Source: DATCRE01 sp964235605 (lineage in GTDB: Bacteria; Bacteroidota; Bacteroidia; Cytophagales; Cyclobacteriaceae). Taken from it: 9,868 bases of DNA. Shown one piece after another: positions 1 to 7,259 of the stretch (positions are counted from its first letter, which is position 1; each line of letters starts with the position of its first letter). The DNA lies in the NCBI GenBank assembly GCA_964235605.1, contig CAXSCR010000095.1, positions 1-9,868 on the forward strand, read 5' to 3'. The notes under the pieces are model-generated. The model saw nothing but the letters and a program-made list of their open reading frames with translations, had not been told where the DNA came from and searched no databases. A program made the position numbers and the translations under genes.

Positions 1-54
1 TTAACTATTAACTATTAACTATTAACTATTAACTATTAACTATTAACTATTAAC
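1..54. repeat. Heptanucleotide tandem array (TTAACTA)n, cut by the window edge
   Basis: Seven perfect copies of TTAACTA followed by a partial TTAAC; the array continues beyond the left edge. It starts 4 nt past the stop codon of the minus-strand peroxidase gene. On the minus strand it reads TAGTTAA, so TAG and TAA occur, and because 7 is coprime to 3 they fall in every reading frame. TTAA and TAA also give stops on the plus strand. There is no hairpin potential beyond the TTAA core. The copies are perfect, implying recent expansion or active homogenisation. Function unknown. Confidence 0.95.
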
Positions 55-58
55 GGAA

Positions 59-553
59 CTACAGCTGGTCAACAATCTCCTTATCCAAAGGCTTAACCTT
101 TGATGCGAAGAATTTTACAGTGCCGTCTGGCTTTACCAAATACTTGCAGAAATTCCAGGTCGGTTCTTGACCGGTTTTTTCTTTTAGAAATTTATATAGT
201 GCATCTTGATCGTCGCCTTTCACAGACACTTTTTCAAACATCTGAAAAGTTACACCATAGTTCTTCTGGCAAAAAGAAGAAATCTGTTGATTAGATCCTG
301 GTTCTTGTCCGCCGAAGTTATTAGCGGGAAAGCCTAAGATGGTAACTTTCGATCCATACTGATCGTGAAGTTTTTGAAGTTGAGCATACTGCGGCGTGAA
401 TCCACATTCGGAAGCAGTATTTACGATTAATAATGTTTTTCCTTTGTACTGGGAAAAATCAATCACTTTGCCATCAATGGCATTCATTTTAAAGTCGTAC
501 ACAGAAGTTGCGTTAAGTGTAAAAAGAAGGGAAAATAAAGCAAGTGTCTTCAT
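59..553 (-). CDS. Exported glutathione-peroxidase-family thiol peroxidase
   Basis: A 164-aa member of the GPx family, which reduces hydrogen peroxide and organic or lipid hydroperoxides. The peroxidatic Cys is C50 in NTASECGFT. The other tetrad residues are Gln83 in FGGQEPG and Trp133-Asn134 in WNF. C95 in the FCQKNYGVTF block matches the resolving Cys of yeast Gpx3-type enzymes, so the expected reductant is thioredoxin rather than glutathione (inference from family). The usual FPCNQF is here FPANNF. The N-terminus (MKTLALFSLLFTLNATS) is a plausible Sec signal peptide with no lipobox Cys, pointing to the periplasm. Length is normal for bacterial GPx plus a leader. The ATG has no Shine-Dalgarno. 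It lies 60 nt downstream of argS on the same strand and may be cotranscribed. The TTAACTA array follows its stop. Confidence 0.93.
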   Translation of the reverse strand: MKTLALFSLLFTLNATSVYDFKMNAIDGKVIDFSQYKGKTLLIVNTASECGFTPQYAQLQKLHDQYGSKVTILGFPANNFGGQEPGSNQQISSFCQKNYGVTFQMFEKVSVKGDDQDALYKFLKEKTGQEPTWNFCKYLVKPDGTVKFFASKVKPLDKEIVDQL

Positions 554-613
554 ATAAAGTTTGTTTATGATTTTAACAATTACAAAAGCATAATGTTCAC
601 CAGGTAAATGTAA

Positions 614-2401
614 TTACATTCTTTCAGGAACTTCAATGCCCAACAAATTCATACATTTTTTGATAGCATTTGCTATAGCTTGAGAAAATGCAATTCGGAA
701 TTTAAGCTTCGCTTGATCAGTTTCACTAAAAATAGAAATGCTCTGATAAAACTGATTATACTCTCTCGCCAGATCATAAACATAATTAGCGATAATGGCA
801 GGTGAGTATTCACGCGCAGCTTCGTGCACTTTATTTTCAAAGGAGTTTAGCACTTGAAGCGCTTCTCTTTCTGATGTTTCTAAAGATGAAACTGCTTTAA
901 GGTCGCTCGCTTCTACATGAATGCCGAGTGATTCAGCCTTGCGTACAATGGCTCGAATTCGTGCATGTGTATATTGAATGAACGGACCTGTAAAGCCTTG
1001 CAGCTGTATAGATTCATTCGGATCAAAAAGCATTCGTTTCTTTGGGTCAACTTTTAAAAGGAAAAACTTCAAAGCACCAAGACCTATCATTTCAAATAAT
1101 TTTTTGGCCTCTTCACTGCTAAGATCTTCAATCTTTCCTAACTCTCGCGTTTGCTTTTCTGCTTCGGCAATCATTTCGTTCATCAGATCATCGGCATCTA
1201 CGACTGTGCCTTCACGAGATTTCATCTTCCCGCTAGGTAAATCAACCATGCCATACGAAAGATGAAAACATTCTTTTGCCCAGGCGTAGCCCAACTTACT
1301 TAGAATAAGAAAGAGAACTTTAAAATGATACTCTTGTTCATTCCCTACAGTATAAACCTGTCTATTGATTTTTGGGAAATCGCGATAGCGCAATATAGCG
1401 GTACCAATATCTTGCGTCATGTACACCGATGTGCCATCAGATCGAAGCAATACTTTTTGATCAAGGCCATCGGCAGTTAAATCAACCCATACAGAACCAT
1501 CATCTTTTTTAAAGAATACCCCGCTTTCAACACCTTTTAAAACTTCTTCTTTCCCGAGTAGATAAGTATTTGATTCGTAATATAGTTTATCGAAATCCAC
1601 ACCCATCTTTTTATAAGTTGAGCTGAAGCCCACGTATACCCAGTCATTCATGTTTTTCCAAAGATTAATGATCTCCGGATTTTTTTGTTCCCATTGCTGC
1701 AACATATCAACAGCAAGTTTCATGATCGGCGCTTGCTTCTCTGCATCTTCTTTACTTACGCCTTTGTCTACAAGTTCTTGAATCTGGACTTTGTAAGTTT
1801 TATCGAAGATGACATAGTACTTTCCAACTAAGTGATCGCCTTTAACGCCAGCGCTTTGTGGTGTTTCGCCATTGCCAAAAAGTTTCCATGCCGCCATGGA
1901 TTTACAAATGTGTATTCCACGATCGTTAATGATCTGTACTTTATGAACTTTATATCCATCTGCCTTAAAAATTTCAGCAACGCTCCATCCTAAAAAGTTA
2001 TTACGAAGATGACCAAGGTGTAATGGCTTGTTTGTGTTAGGCGATGAATACTCCACCATAATTTCTCGTCCGGTAGGAGGGAGATTGCCGTATTTTTTAT
2101 TGCTATAGATGGAAGCAAAAACATCAATCCACATCTTGTCGGCTATGACGAGATTAAGAAATCCTTTTACAACGTTGTATTTGCTGATAACGCCAGCATT
2201 GGTAATAAGGTAATCACCAATCATTCTAGCCGTTTCTTCAGGATTTTTCTTTGAGACCTTTGTTAAAGGAAAACATACCAAAGTATGTGAGCCTTCAAAC
2301 TCTTTGTTAGTAGGTTGAATTTGGAGATTATCGAACGACTGATTGAATAAAGCAACGATCGCATTATCAATTTCTGAGCGTAATATTAAATCAAGATTCA
2401 T
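614..2401 (-). CDS. argS: Arginyl-tRNA synthetase (class I)
   Basis: A 595-aa cytoplasmic enzyme that charges tRNA-Arg with arginine using ATP. Domain order: N-terminal ArgRS add-on domain (about 1-85, recognises the tRNA elbow); class I catalytic domain with SSPNTNKPLHLGHLRNN, in which HLGH at 128-131 is the HIGH signature; then KMKSREGTVVDADDLM (392-398 is the KMSKS-equivalent loop, non-canonical as in many ArgRS); then the all-helical DALR anticodon-binding domain from about 474 (TGPFIQYTHARIRAIVRKA) to the C-terminal PERM. Length and motif spacing are full and intact. The ATG at 2399-2401 is the first in frame and agrees with the usual N-terminus (MNLDLILRSEI). It lies 83 nt downstream of the DHS-like gene on the same strand, with an octamer-repeat hairpin in the gap. 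Confidence 0.98.
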   Translation of the reverse strand: MNLDLILRSEIDNAIVALFNQSFDNLQIQPTNKEFEGSHTLVCFPLTKVSKKNPEETARMIGDYLITNAGVISKYNVVKGFLNLVIADKMWIDVFASIYSNKKYGNLPPTGREIMVEYSSPNTNKPLHLGHLRNNFLGWSVAEIFKADGYKVHKVQIINDRGIHICKSMAAWKLFGNGETPQSAGVKGDHLVGKYYVIFDKTYKVQIQELVDKGVSKEDAEKQAPIMKLAVDMLQQWEQKNPEIINLWKNMNDWVYVGFSSTYKKMGVDFDKLYYESNTYLLGKEEVLKGVESGVFFKKDDGSVWVDLTADGLDQKVLLRSDGTSVYMTQDIGTAILRYRDFPKINRQVYTVGNEQEYHFKVLFLILSKLGYAWAKECFHLSYGMVDLPSGKMKSREGTVVDADDLMNEMIAEAEKQTRELGKIEDLSSEEAKKLFEMIGLGALKFFLLKVDPKKRMLFDPNESIQLQGFTGPFIQYTHARIRAIVRKAESLGIHVEASDLKAVSSLETSEREALQVLNSFENKVHEAAREYSPAIIANYVYDLAREYNQFYQSISIFSETDQAKLKFRIAFSQAIANAIKKCMNLLGIEVPERM

Positions 2402-2420
2402 GTTTCAATTACAAATAACG

Positions 2421-2464
2421 GATGTGCAAATGTGCAGATTATGTTCATCGATAATCTGCGCATT
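2421..2464. repeat. Degenerate 8-bp word repeat folding into a 14-bp hairpin
   Basis: Between the DHS-like gene stop and the argS start. Octamers in phase read GATGTGCA, AATGTGCA, GATTATGT, TCATCGAT, AATCTGCG, CATTGATA. GC dinucleotides fall at 2426, 2434 and 2458, all multiples of 8 apart. The arms 2429-2442 and 2451-2464 are complementary at 13 of 14 positions, with one G-T pair and an 8-nt loop. No T-tract follows on the minus strand, so it does not look like a standard intrinsic terminator. It could be an mRNA processing or stability element, or a protein-binding site. Confidence 0.7.
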
Positions 2465-2484
2465 GATAATTGACTAATTAAATG

Positions 2485-3462
2485 TTACCATTCAAGAATG
2501 TATGCAAACATCAGCGGTGCAACGATGGTGGCATCGCTCTCAATAATATATTTTGGTGTATGGATGTCTAATTTTCCCCACGTAATTTTCTCATTGGGCA
2601 CAGCGCCTGAATAGGAGCCATAACTTGTTGTTGAATCACTAATCTGGCAGAAGTAACTCCAATAAGGAATGTTATCACGCTCTAGATCCTGATGTAACAT
2701 AGGCACAACACAGATCGGGAAATCACCCGCTATACCACCACCTATTTGGAAGAATCCGATACCTTCAGATCCTGAATTTTTTGTGTACCAATCCGCAAGG
2801 AAAGTCATGTATTCGATGCCGCCCCTCACAGTAGTTGGTTTAAACTCACCTGTTATGCAATAAGAAGCAAAGATGTTCCCCATGGTTGAGTCCTCCCATC
2901 CTGGAACAACAATTGGCAAATTCTTTTCTGCCGCCGCAAGCATCCAGCTGTTCTTGGGATCTATTTCATAATATTGTTCGAGATCGCCGCTTTTCAACAA
3001 TTTGTACATGAACTCATGTGGAAAGTAACGCTCGCCTTTATCGTTCGCATCTTTCCAAATTTCATAAATGTGTTTTTGTAATCTTCTGAATGCTTCCTCC
3101 TCAGGAATACAGGTATCAGTAACGCGGTTCAAGTGATTTTGTAATAAATCCCACTCCTGTTCTGGTGTAAGATCACGGTAGTTTGGTATACGTTTGTAGT
3201 GCGAATGTGCCACTAGGTTCATGATATCTTCTTCCAGATTCGCACCTGTGCAGCTTATAATCTGCACTTTATCCTGACGAATCATCTCAGCTAAACTGAT
3301 GCCTAACTCCGCTGTGCTCATGGCTCCGGCAAGGGTAATCATCATTTTTTTGCCCTCGGCAAGATGTTTTTTATATGCTTTAGATGCGTCTACGAGTGCC
3401 GCAGCGTTAAAGTGTAGGTAATGCTTTTCTAAAAAAGAAGAAACAGGACTATTTTTGCTCAT
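2485..3462 (-). CDS. Deoxyhypusine-synthase-like protein (probable polyamine aminobutyl transferase)
   Basis: A 325-aa member of the NAD-dependent deoxyhypusine synthase (DHS) family. Eukaryotic and archaeal DHS moves the aminobutyl group of spermidine onto a lysine of IF5A. Bacteria lack IF5A, and some bacterial homologues make polyamines such as homospermidine. Visible here: a dinucleotide-fold block (ITLAGAMSTAELG, ISCTGANLEED), the glycine-rich GGGIAGDFP, and PNEKITWGK, whose Lys297 aligns with human Lys329, the covalent intermediate lysine. Asp247 in GGGIAGD aligns, by eye, with catalytic His288 of human DHS, which argues against true DHS activity. The reading frame extends upstream to 3507, but only through a TTG; the ATG at 3460-3462 (MSKNSPVSSFLEKHYLHFN) fits the family N-terminus. 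Divergent from the START-domain gene; upstream of argS. The exact substrate cannot be read from sequence. Confidence 0.88.
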   Translation of the reverse strand: MSKNSPVSSFLEKHYLHFNAAALVDASKAYKKHLAEGKKMMITLAGAMSTAELGISLAEMIRQDKVQIISCTGANLEEDIMNLVAHSHYKRIPNYRDLTPEQEWDLLQNHLNRVTDTCIPEEEAFRRLQKHIYEIWKDANDKGERYFPHEFMYKLLKSGDLEQYYEIDPKNSWMLAAAEKNLPIVVPGWEDSTMGNIFASYCITGEFKPTTVRGGIEYMTFLADWYTKNSGSEGIGFFQIGGGIAGDFPICVVPMLHQDLERDNIPYWSYFCQISDSTTSYGSYSGAVPNEKITWGKLDIHTPKYIIESDATIVAPLMFAYILEW

Positions 3463-3495
3463 GGTCAAATGAATAAAGTGATTTTTAATCAGGCG

Positions 3496-3503
3496 CGAAA
3501 ATA
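3496..3503 (-). promoter_or_regulatory. Possible -7 element for the DHS-like gene
   Basis: On the minus strand this reads TATTTTCG, one mismatch from the Bacteroidota -7 consensus TAnnTTTG. It is 34 nt upstream of the ATG at 3462. A TTG further upstream is spaced too far (about 24 nt) for a good -33 box. A 6-bp inverted repeat, TCAGGC (3489-3494) and GCCTGA (3512-3517), straddles it and could be a regulator site. Weak evidence. Confidence 0.25.
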
Positions 3504-3610
3504 ACAAAAAAGCCTGAGTTTAGTTCACAACCCTTTTATGTAAGAGTATTATTCCATATGCTGTTAAAGTTCCTATTAAGAATCATATTTTAGCTTAGAA
3601 TCATTTGCCC

Positions 3611-4258
3611 ATGAAAAAATTAGGTTCGGTTTCCATACTCTTGCTCATAGGCACAGTAGCTTTTTTATCAGCTTTGTCGCAAGACAAAGAAGGTTTTGTT
3701 TTAATCAAGAGTGAAGACAACATATCTATTTATGAAAGATGGATTACGTTTCCGAAGTCAAATCCGCCTGTTCAAGCCAGAGAAGTTAAAGGCGAATTTT
3801 TTGTCAATAATTCCATCTACGCGGCTTCGCATTTGATAAAGAATGAGAGCAAAATTAAAAAATGGCAGAGCCATGTCAGTGAATTTAAAGTTTATCCGCT
3901 AGCAGATACTACTACCTGGCTTGAATATTCATATCACGATATTCCATGGCCAGTAAGTGATCAGGATCATTTTTTAGTGTATAAGGTTAATGTAATTGAG
4001 TACGACAAAGAGCTGCTGCTGACTTTTGAGTCGAAGGTAGATGTCAAGCTCGCTCCAGTTCGAGAAGATGTTTCGCGTATGGGATTGGCAGGCAGCTGGC
4101 GATTTCAGCGGCTTTCCAATGGCAAAACAAAAGTAACGTACAGAATTACCTCTAGGCCGAGCAGTATTCCTAGATTTTTTACCGATCCTGTTATTAGACG
4201 AAATATGATGACAACAATTCAGTCTTATATAGATTTATTAGAACCCGCTAAAAAGTAA
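3611..4258 (+). CDS. Exported START/SRPBCC-fold lipid-binding-like protein
   Basis: A 215-aa protein with an N-terminal signal peptide (MKKLGSVSILLLIGTVAFLSALS, about residues 1-23) and then one START-like domain to the end. START domains are helix-grip folds with a cavity for lipids or other hydrophobic ligands. Supporting pattern: EDNISIYERW early; the DIPWPVSDQDHFLVYKV block (about residues 110-126), which resembles the conserved WP-x-SDRD-F strand region of START proteins; an SRMGLAGSWRFQ turn; and a C-terminal amphipathic helix (about 191-212). No membrane anchor after the leader and no lipobox Cys, so probably a soluble periplasmic protein. A TTG six bases upstream is in frame, but the ATG gives the natural Lys-Lys signal peptide. 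Divergent from the DHS-like gene and convergent with the kinase gene 23 nt away. Ligand unknown. Confidence 0.8.
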   Translation: MKKLGSVSILLLIGTVAFLSALSQDKEGFVLIKSEDNISIYERWITFPKSNPPVQAREVKGEFFVNNSIYAASHLIKNESKIKKWQSHVSEFKVYPLADTTTWLEYSYHDIPWPVSDQDHFLVYKVNVIEYDKELLLTFESKVDVKLAPVREDVSRMGLAGSWRFQRLSNGKTKVTYRITSRPSSIPRFFTDPVIRRNMMTTIQSYIDLLEPAKK

Positions 4259-4281
4259 TACGCACGCAGCCCATCGCTGAG

Positions 4282-5412
4282 TTAATAATCTGGCAACGTG
4301 TTTTTAAGCTTTATCTTCATATTTGTCCCAACATCCTTTTCACTTTTTATCTCTAACGCACCACCAATTTGTTTAAGAAACTCTCTACAAAGTTTTAAGC
4401 CTAAACCCAGCCCAGATTCTTGTTGTGTACCCATGGAAGATGAATAGTTTTCATTCATAATGTTATCCAGGGTCATTTTGTCCATACCAACACCCGTATC
4501 TTGCACGTGAATTATGAAAAAATCTCCAGACTGCTCACCGCTAATTGTAATCTTTCCGTTTTCGTTTGTGAATTTAATAGCATTGGAAATAAGATTTCGT
4601 AATACGATAGTAAGTATCTCTGCATCGGCATAGATCGCTATATCTTGTCTAACCTCTAGCACTACCGCAATATTTTTATTCTGGTATAAGTTTTCGTAAA
4701 CAGGAAGAATACTTAGAATAATTGATCGAGGCACTAGCTTTTCGATGTGTATGCTAATTTTGTCAAAATTAGATTTTGTCCAAATTAATGTGGTATCTAA
4801 AAATTCCAAGGATTGGAATGCCTTCTCATTAACAATCTTAACCATTGCCATAAAATTCTCTTTTGGAATGTTGGCGGTTAACATTAGTTCAGATAAACTT
4901 TTCAAATTATGAATTGGCCCGCGAAGGTCATGGCCTAGAATGGACAATATCTTGTCTTTATTACGATTGGTTCTCTCTAGTTCTTCTTCACGAATTCTCA
5001 CTTCATTAATGTCGACAAATGCCACAAGATAAATATTACCTAGCACAGAAGATTTAACTTCATACCAACGACTTTCTAATCGTTTAGTATGAATAAGCGC
5101 TTGTAAAAATACAGAGTCTTGCCCATTTGCTACTGCTTGCGCACTACGTGCCTGCCATTGTTGTTTTATTTGTTGTCGATAAGTAGGATCGGGATACGCA
5201 CGTAAAAACCAATCCTCATTTGTAGGAATGTCTTCACAGGTATATCCTATCTCCTCAATAAACTTTTCATTTACAAAAAGCGTATGCCGCTTACCACGCC
5301 TTATTTCTGAAACAAGAAAAGGGTAGGGTAAGAAGTTGAGTATCCGTTTAAGGGATTCTTTATCAATATCTAAGTTATTGAGATAAATACTCACATTGTA
5401 AATGCTTAACAA
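4282..5412 (-). CDS. Soluble PAS-domain sensor histidine kinase
   Basis: Up to 376 aa. A PAS-type sensor region (about 22-140, PYPFLVSEIRRGKRHTLFVN through VAFVDINEVR) leads through a short coiled linker (REEELERTNRNKDK) to a HisKA domain with phospho-acceptor His161 in ILGHDLRGPIHNLK. An HATPase_c domain follows, with N box NLISNAIKF (273-281), G1 box DTGVGM (305-310) and G2 box SGLGLGL (333-339). There are no transmembrane segments, so it senses a cytoplasmic signal. No response regulator is adjacent. The frame opens directly after an in-frame TGA, and no ATG occurs in frame before the catalytic core. Translation must start at the TTG (5410-5412), the GTG at codon 7 or another rare start. 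It lies 31 nt downstream of the permease gene on the same strand, so probably in one operon and perhaps functionally linked. Confidence 0.9.
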   Translation of the reverse strand: MLSIYNVSIYLNNLDIDKESLKRILNFLPYPFLVSEIRRGKRHTLFVNEKFIEEIGYTCEDIPTNEDWFLRAYPDPTYRQQIKQQWQARSAQAVANGQDSVFLQALIHTKRLESRWYEVKSSVLGNIYLVAFVDINEVRIREEELERTNRNKDKILSILGHDLRGPIHNLKSLSELMLTANIPKENFMAMVKIVNEKAFQSLEFLDTTLIWTKSNFDKISIHIEKLVPRSIILSILPVYENLYQNKNIAVVLEVRQDIAIYADAEILTIVLRNLISNAIKFTNENGKITISGEQSGDFFIIHVQDTGVGMDKMTLDNIMNENYSSSMGTQQESGLGLGLKLCREFLKQIGGALEIKSEKDVGTNMKIKLKNTLPDY

Positions 5413-5443
5413 TCATAGAATAAAACGATAAGTGCCATCAGAA

Positions 5444-7108
5444 CTAATTTTTGGGCGCGAGCTTGCTTTTCCAAAAACCGTAACTAAAGTATAAAATAAG
5501 TCCGAAGGTCATCCAACCAAAAAATACGAACCAACTGCGTACAGGAATTTCAATCATCAGATACAGGCAGCAGAGCATACCAAGAACGGGAATGAGTGAA
5601 AGTTTTTTTACAAATGCTAATGCGGCGATATTTATTGCCATAATTATAAATACAAGAAATAAAATCTCTTGATGTGATTCTGTACTGATGTTGGCCAATG
5701 AATCGATGAGCCTCTCTTGAAATAAATAAATGAATAAGATAAGAAAGGCGGGTACAATAAACCGTCCATTTATATAGGGAAGTTTAAAGCGTGTGGTCTT
5801 CACAACAGTATCATCAACCGCGGGCAACAACATAACACCGCCACACACAACAACAAAGGCAAATAAGGTACCTATACTGGTAAGGTCCGTCATCAACGCA
5901 CTTTCTACAAATAAGGAAGGTATAGCAACGACAAAGCCGGTAACTATGGTTGAGAATCCGGGTGTATGAAACTTCGGATGAATTTTGGAAAAACGCTTAG
6001 GAAGTAAACCATCGCGGCTCATGCTCATCCAGATACGGGGCTGGCCGATTTGAAAAACAAGTAAAACGCTCGTGGCTGCCACTACAGCACTCACAGAAAT
6101 GAAGAAGCCCACTTTGCTTAAATTTATTTTCTCGAATACATAGGCAAGTGGGTCAACCACATTGTTAAACTCTGAATAATTAACCATGCCCGTAATCACC
6201 AGCGTAACAATTACATAAATAATTGTACATATAATAAGGGAGTAAATCATACCACGTGGCATATCACGCTGTGGATCTGCACATTCTTCAGCGGTTGTTG
6301 AGATGGCATCAAAACCGATATATGCAAAAAATACGGCTGATACACCTTTTAATACACCACTAAATTCATTGGGTAGAAAGGGAGTCCAATTATTTGAATC
6401 GATGTAGAATACACCAATAAGTACTATGACTAACAATACAACCAACTTCAACGCAACCATGGCATTGGCACCCCTTTTACTTTCGCGGATGCCAACATAA
6501 GCTAGTATGGTAATTAGAATTACGATCACAGCGGCAGGTACATTGGCAATTATTTTGATTCCGGCTATAACAGGGGCGGTAGCCCAAGCCATTGCACTAG
6601 GGTCTTTACCCGCTTGTTGGGCGGCTAGAAAAGCAGTCTCAGCAGTTGCAGGGTCGGTAGCTAGCCATGGTGCAAGATGTATGTTGACCCCTTCTAATAA
6701 ATTTACAAAATAGCTGCTCCATGAAATAGAGACAACCACATTACCGATGCCATATTCAAGAATAAGCGCCCATCCAATTACCCAGGCAACAACTTCACCA
6801 AAAGTAACATAGGAGTAAGTGTATGCGCTTCCGGATACGGCTACCCGTGAAGCAAATTCAGCATAGCATAAGGCAGTGAAACCACAAGTCACTGCTGTTA
6901 TTATAAAAAGGAAGATCACGCCCGGACCACCATTATATGCAGCCTGCCCAATGGTCGAGAATATACCCGCGCCAATAACGGCGGCAATGCCCATGGCGGT
7001 AAGATCTTTTACGGTTAAGACCCTTTTAAGCTGGCTATTTTTGTCTCGTTCATCAACATCGTGCAGCAAACCCTTGAGAGGTTTTTTACGAAAAAGGGTT
7101 TTTGACAT
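5444..7108 (-). CDS. APC-superfamily amino acid permease, cationic amino acid transporter (CAT) type
   Basis: A 554-aa inner-membrane secondary transporter for amino acids. After a basic cytoplasmic N-terminus comes TM1 with GIAAVIGAGIF (about residues 40-50), the unwound substrate-binding helix of APC transporters. Residues about 260-287 carry the family hallmark FFAYIGFDAISTTAEE followed by DPQRDMPRGMI. Around 12-14 hydrophobic helices can be counted, the last two extending past the 12-helix core as in CAT/YfnA-type proteins. A longer, Ala-rich loop (about 150-179) lies between early helices. The frame continues upstream to a TTG at 7159, but the ATG at 7106-7108 (MSKTLFRKKPLKGLL) is the credible start. 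It leads an apparent operon with the histidine kinase. Lysine or arginine specificity is suggested by family only. Confidence 0.92.
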   Translation of the reverse strand: MSKTLFRKKPLKGLLHDVDERDKNSQLKRVLTVKDLTAMGIAAVIGAGIFSTIGQAAYNGGPGVIFLFIITAVTCGFTALCYAEFASRVAVSGSAYTYSYVTFGEVVAWVIGWALILEYGIGNVVVSISWSSYFVNLLEGVNIHLAPWLATDPATAETAFLAAQQAGKDPSAMAWATAPVIAGIKIIANVPAAVIVILITILAYVGIRESKRGANAMVALKLVVLLVIVLIGVFYIDSNNWTPFLPNEFSGVLKGVSAVFFAYIGFDAISTTAEECADPQRDMPRGMIYSLIICTIIYVIVTLVITGMVNYSEFNNVVDPLAYVFEKINLSKVGFFISVSAVVAATSVLLVFQIGQPRIWMSMSRDGLLPKRFSKIHPKFHTPGFSTIVTGFVVAIPSLFVESALMTDLTSIGTLFAFVVVCGGVMLLPAVDDTVVKTTRFKLPYINGRFIVPAFLILFIYLFQERLIDSLANISTESHQEILFLVFIIMAINIAALAFVKKLSLIPVLGMLCCLYLMIEIPVRSWFVFFGWMTFGLILYFSYGFWKSKLAPKN

Positions 7109-7141
7109 CTGAATTAAATTTAAGAGGGCTGAAAATACTAA

Positions 7142-7172
7142 AAAATGTAAACGATTCAATTAAATTGCCCAA
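7142..7172 (-). promoter_or_regulatory. Candidate Bacteroidota promoter for the permease-kinase operon
   Basis: On the minus strand, TTG (7170-7172) is followed by a 20-nt spacer and TACATTTT (7142-7149), one mismatch from TAnnTTTG. The implied start site lies about 25-30 nt upstream of the ATG at 7108 and downstream of the alternative TTG start at 7159, which supports the ATG. A pattern match only. Confidence 0.4.
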
Positions 7173-7259
7173 TCAAACAAAGATCATCGGATTATAGGCA
7201 TGGATGCAACCGTGTGCTTCCTCTTCTTCCGTTATTTTTTTAACTATAATTTTTTTTTA

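Noticed and set aside
100..294. 64-aa plus-strand reading frame
   Set aside because: Antisense to the peroxidase gene, with no initiation signal.
978..1265. 95-aa plus-strand reading frame
   Set aside because: Lies antisense inside argS and its composition reflects the opposite strand; no family features.
2429..2464. Intrinsic terminator after the DHS-like gene
   Set aside because: The stem is good, but no U-tract follows it on the minus strand.
3463..3507. N-terminal extension of the DHS-like protein from TTG
   Set aside because: The start is TTG, the extension overlaps the likely promoter, and the downstream ATG gives the expected N-terminus.
6507..7112. Plus-strand reading frames of 68 and 78 aa (6507-6713, 6876-7112)
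   Set aside because: Antisense to the transmembrane-helix-coding part of the permease gene; typical shadow frames.
7200..7259. N-terminal extension of the exonuclease as a membrane anchor
   Set aside because: The hydrophobic stretch comes from T-rich non-coding DNA; the ATG at 7260 fits a soluble nuclease better.
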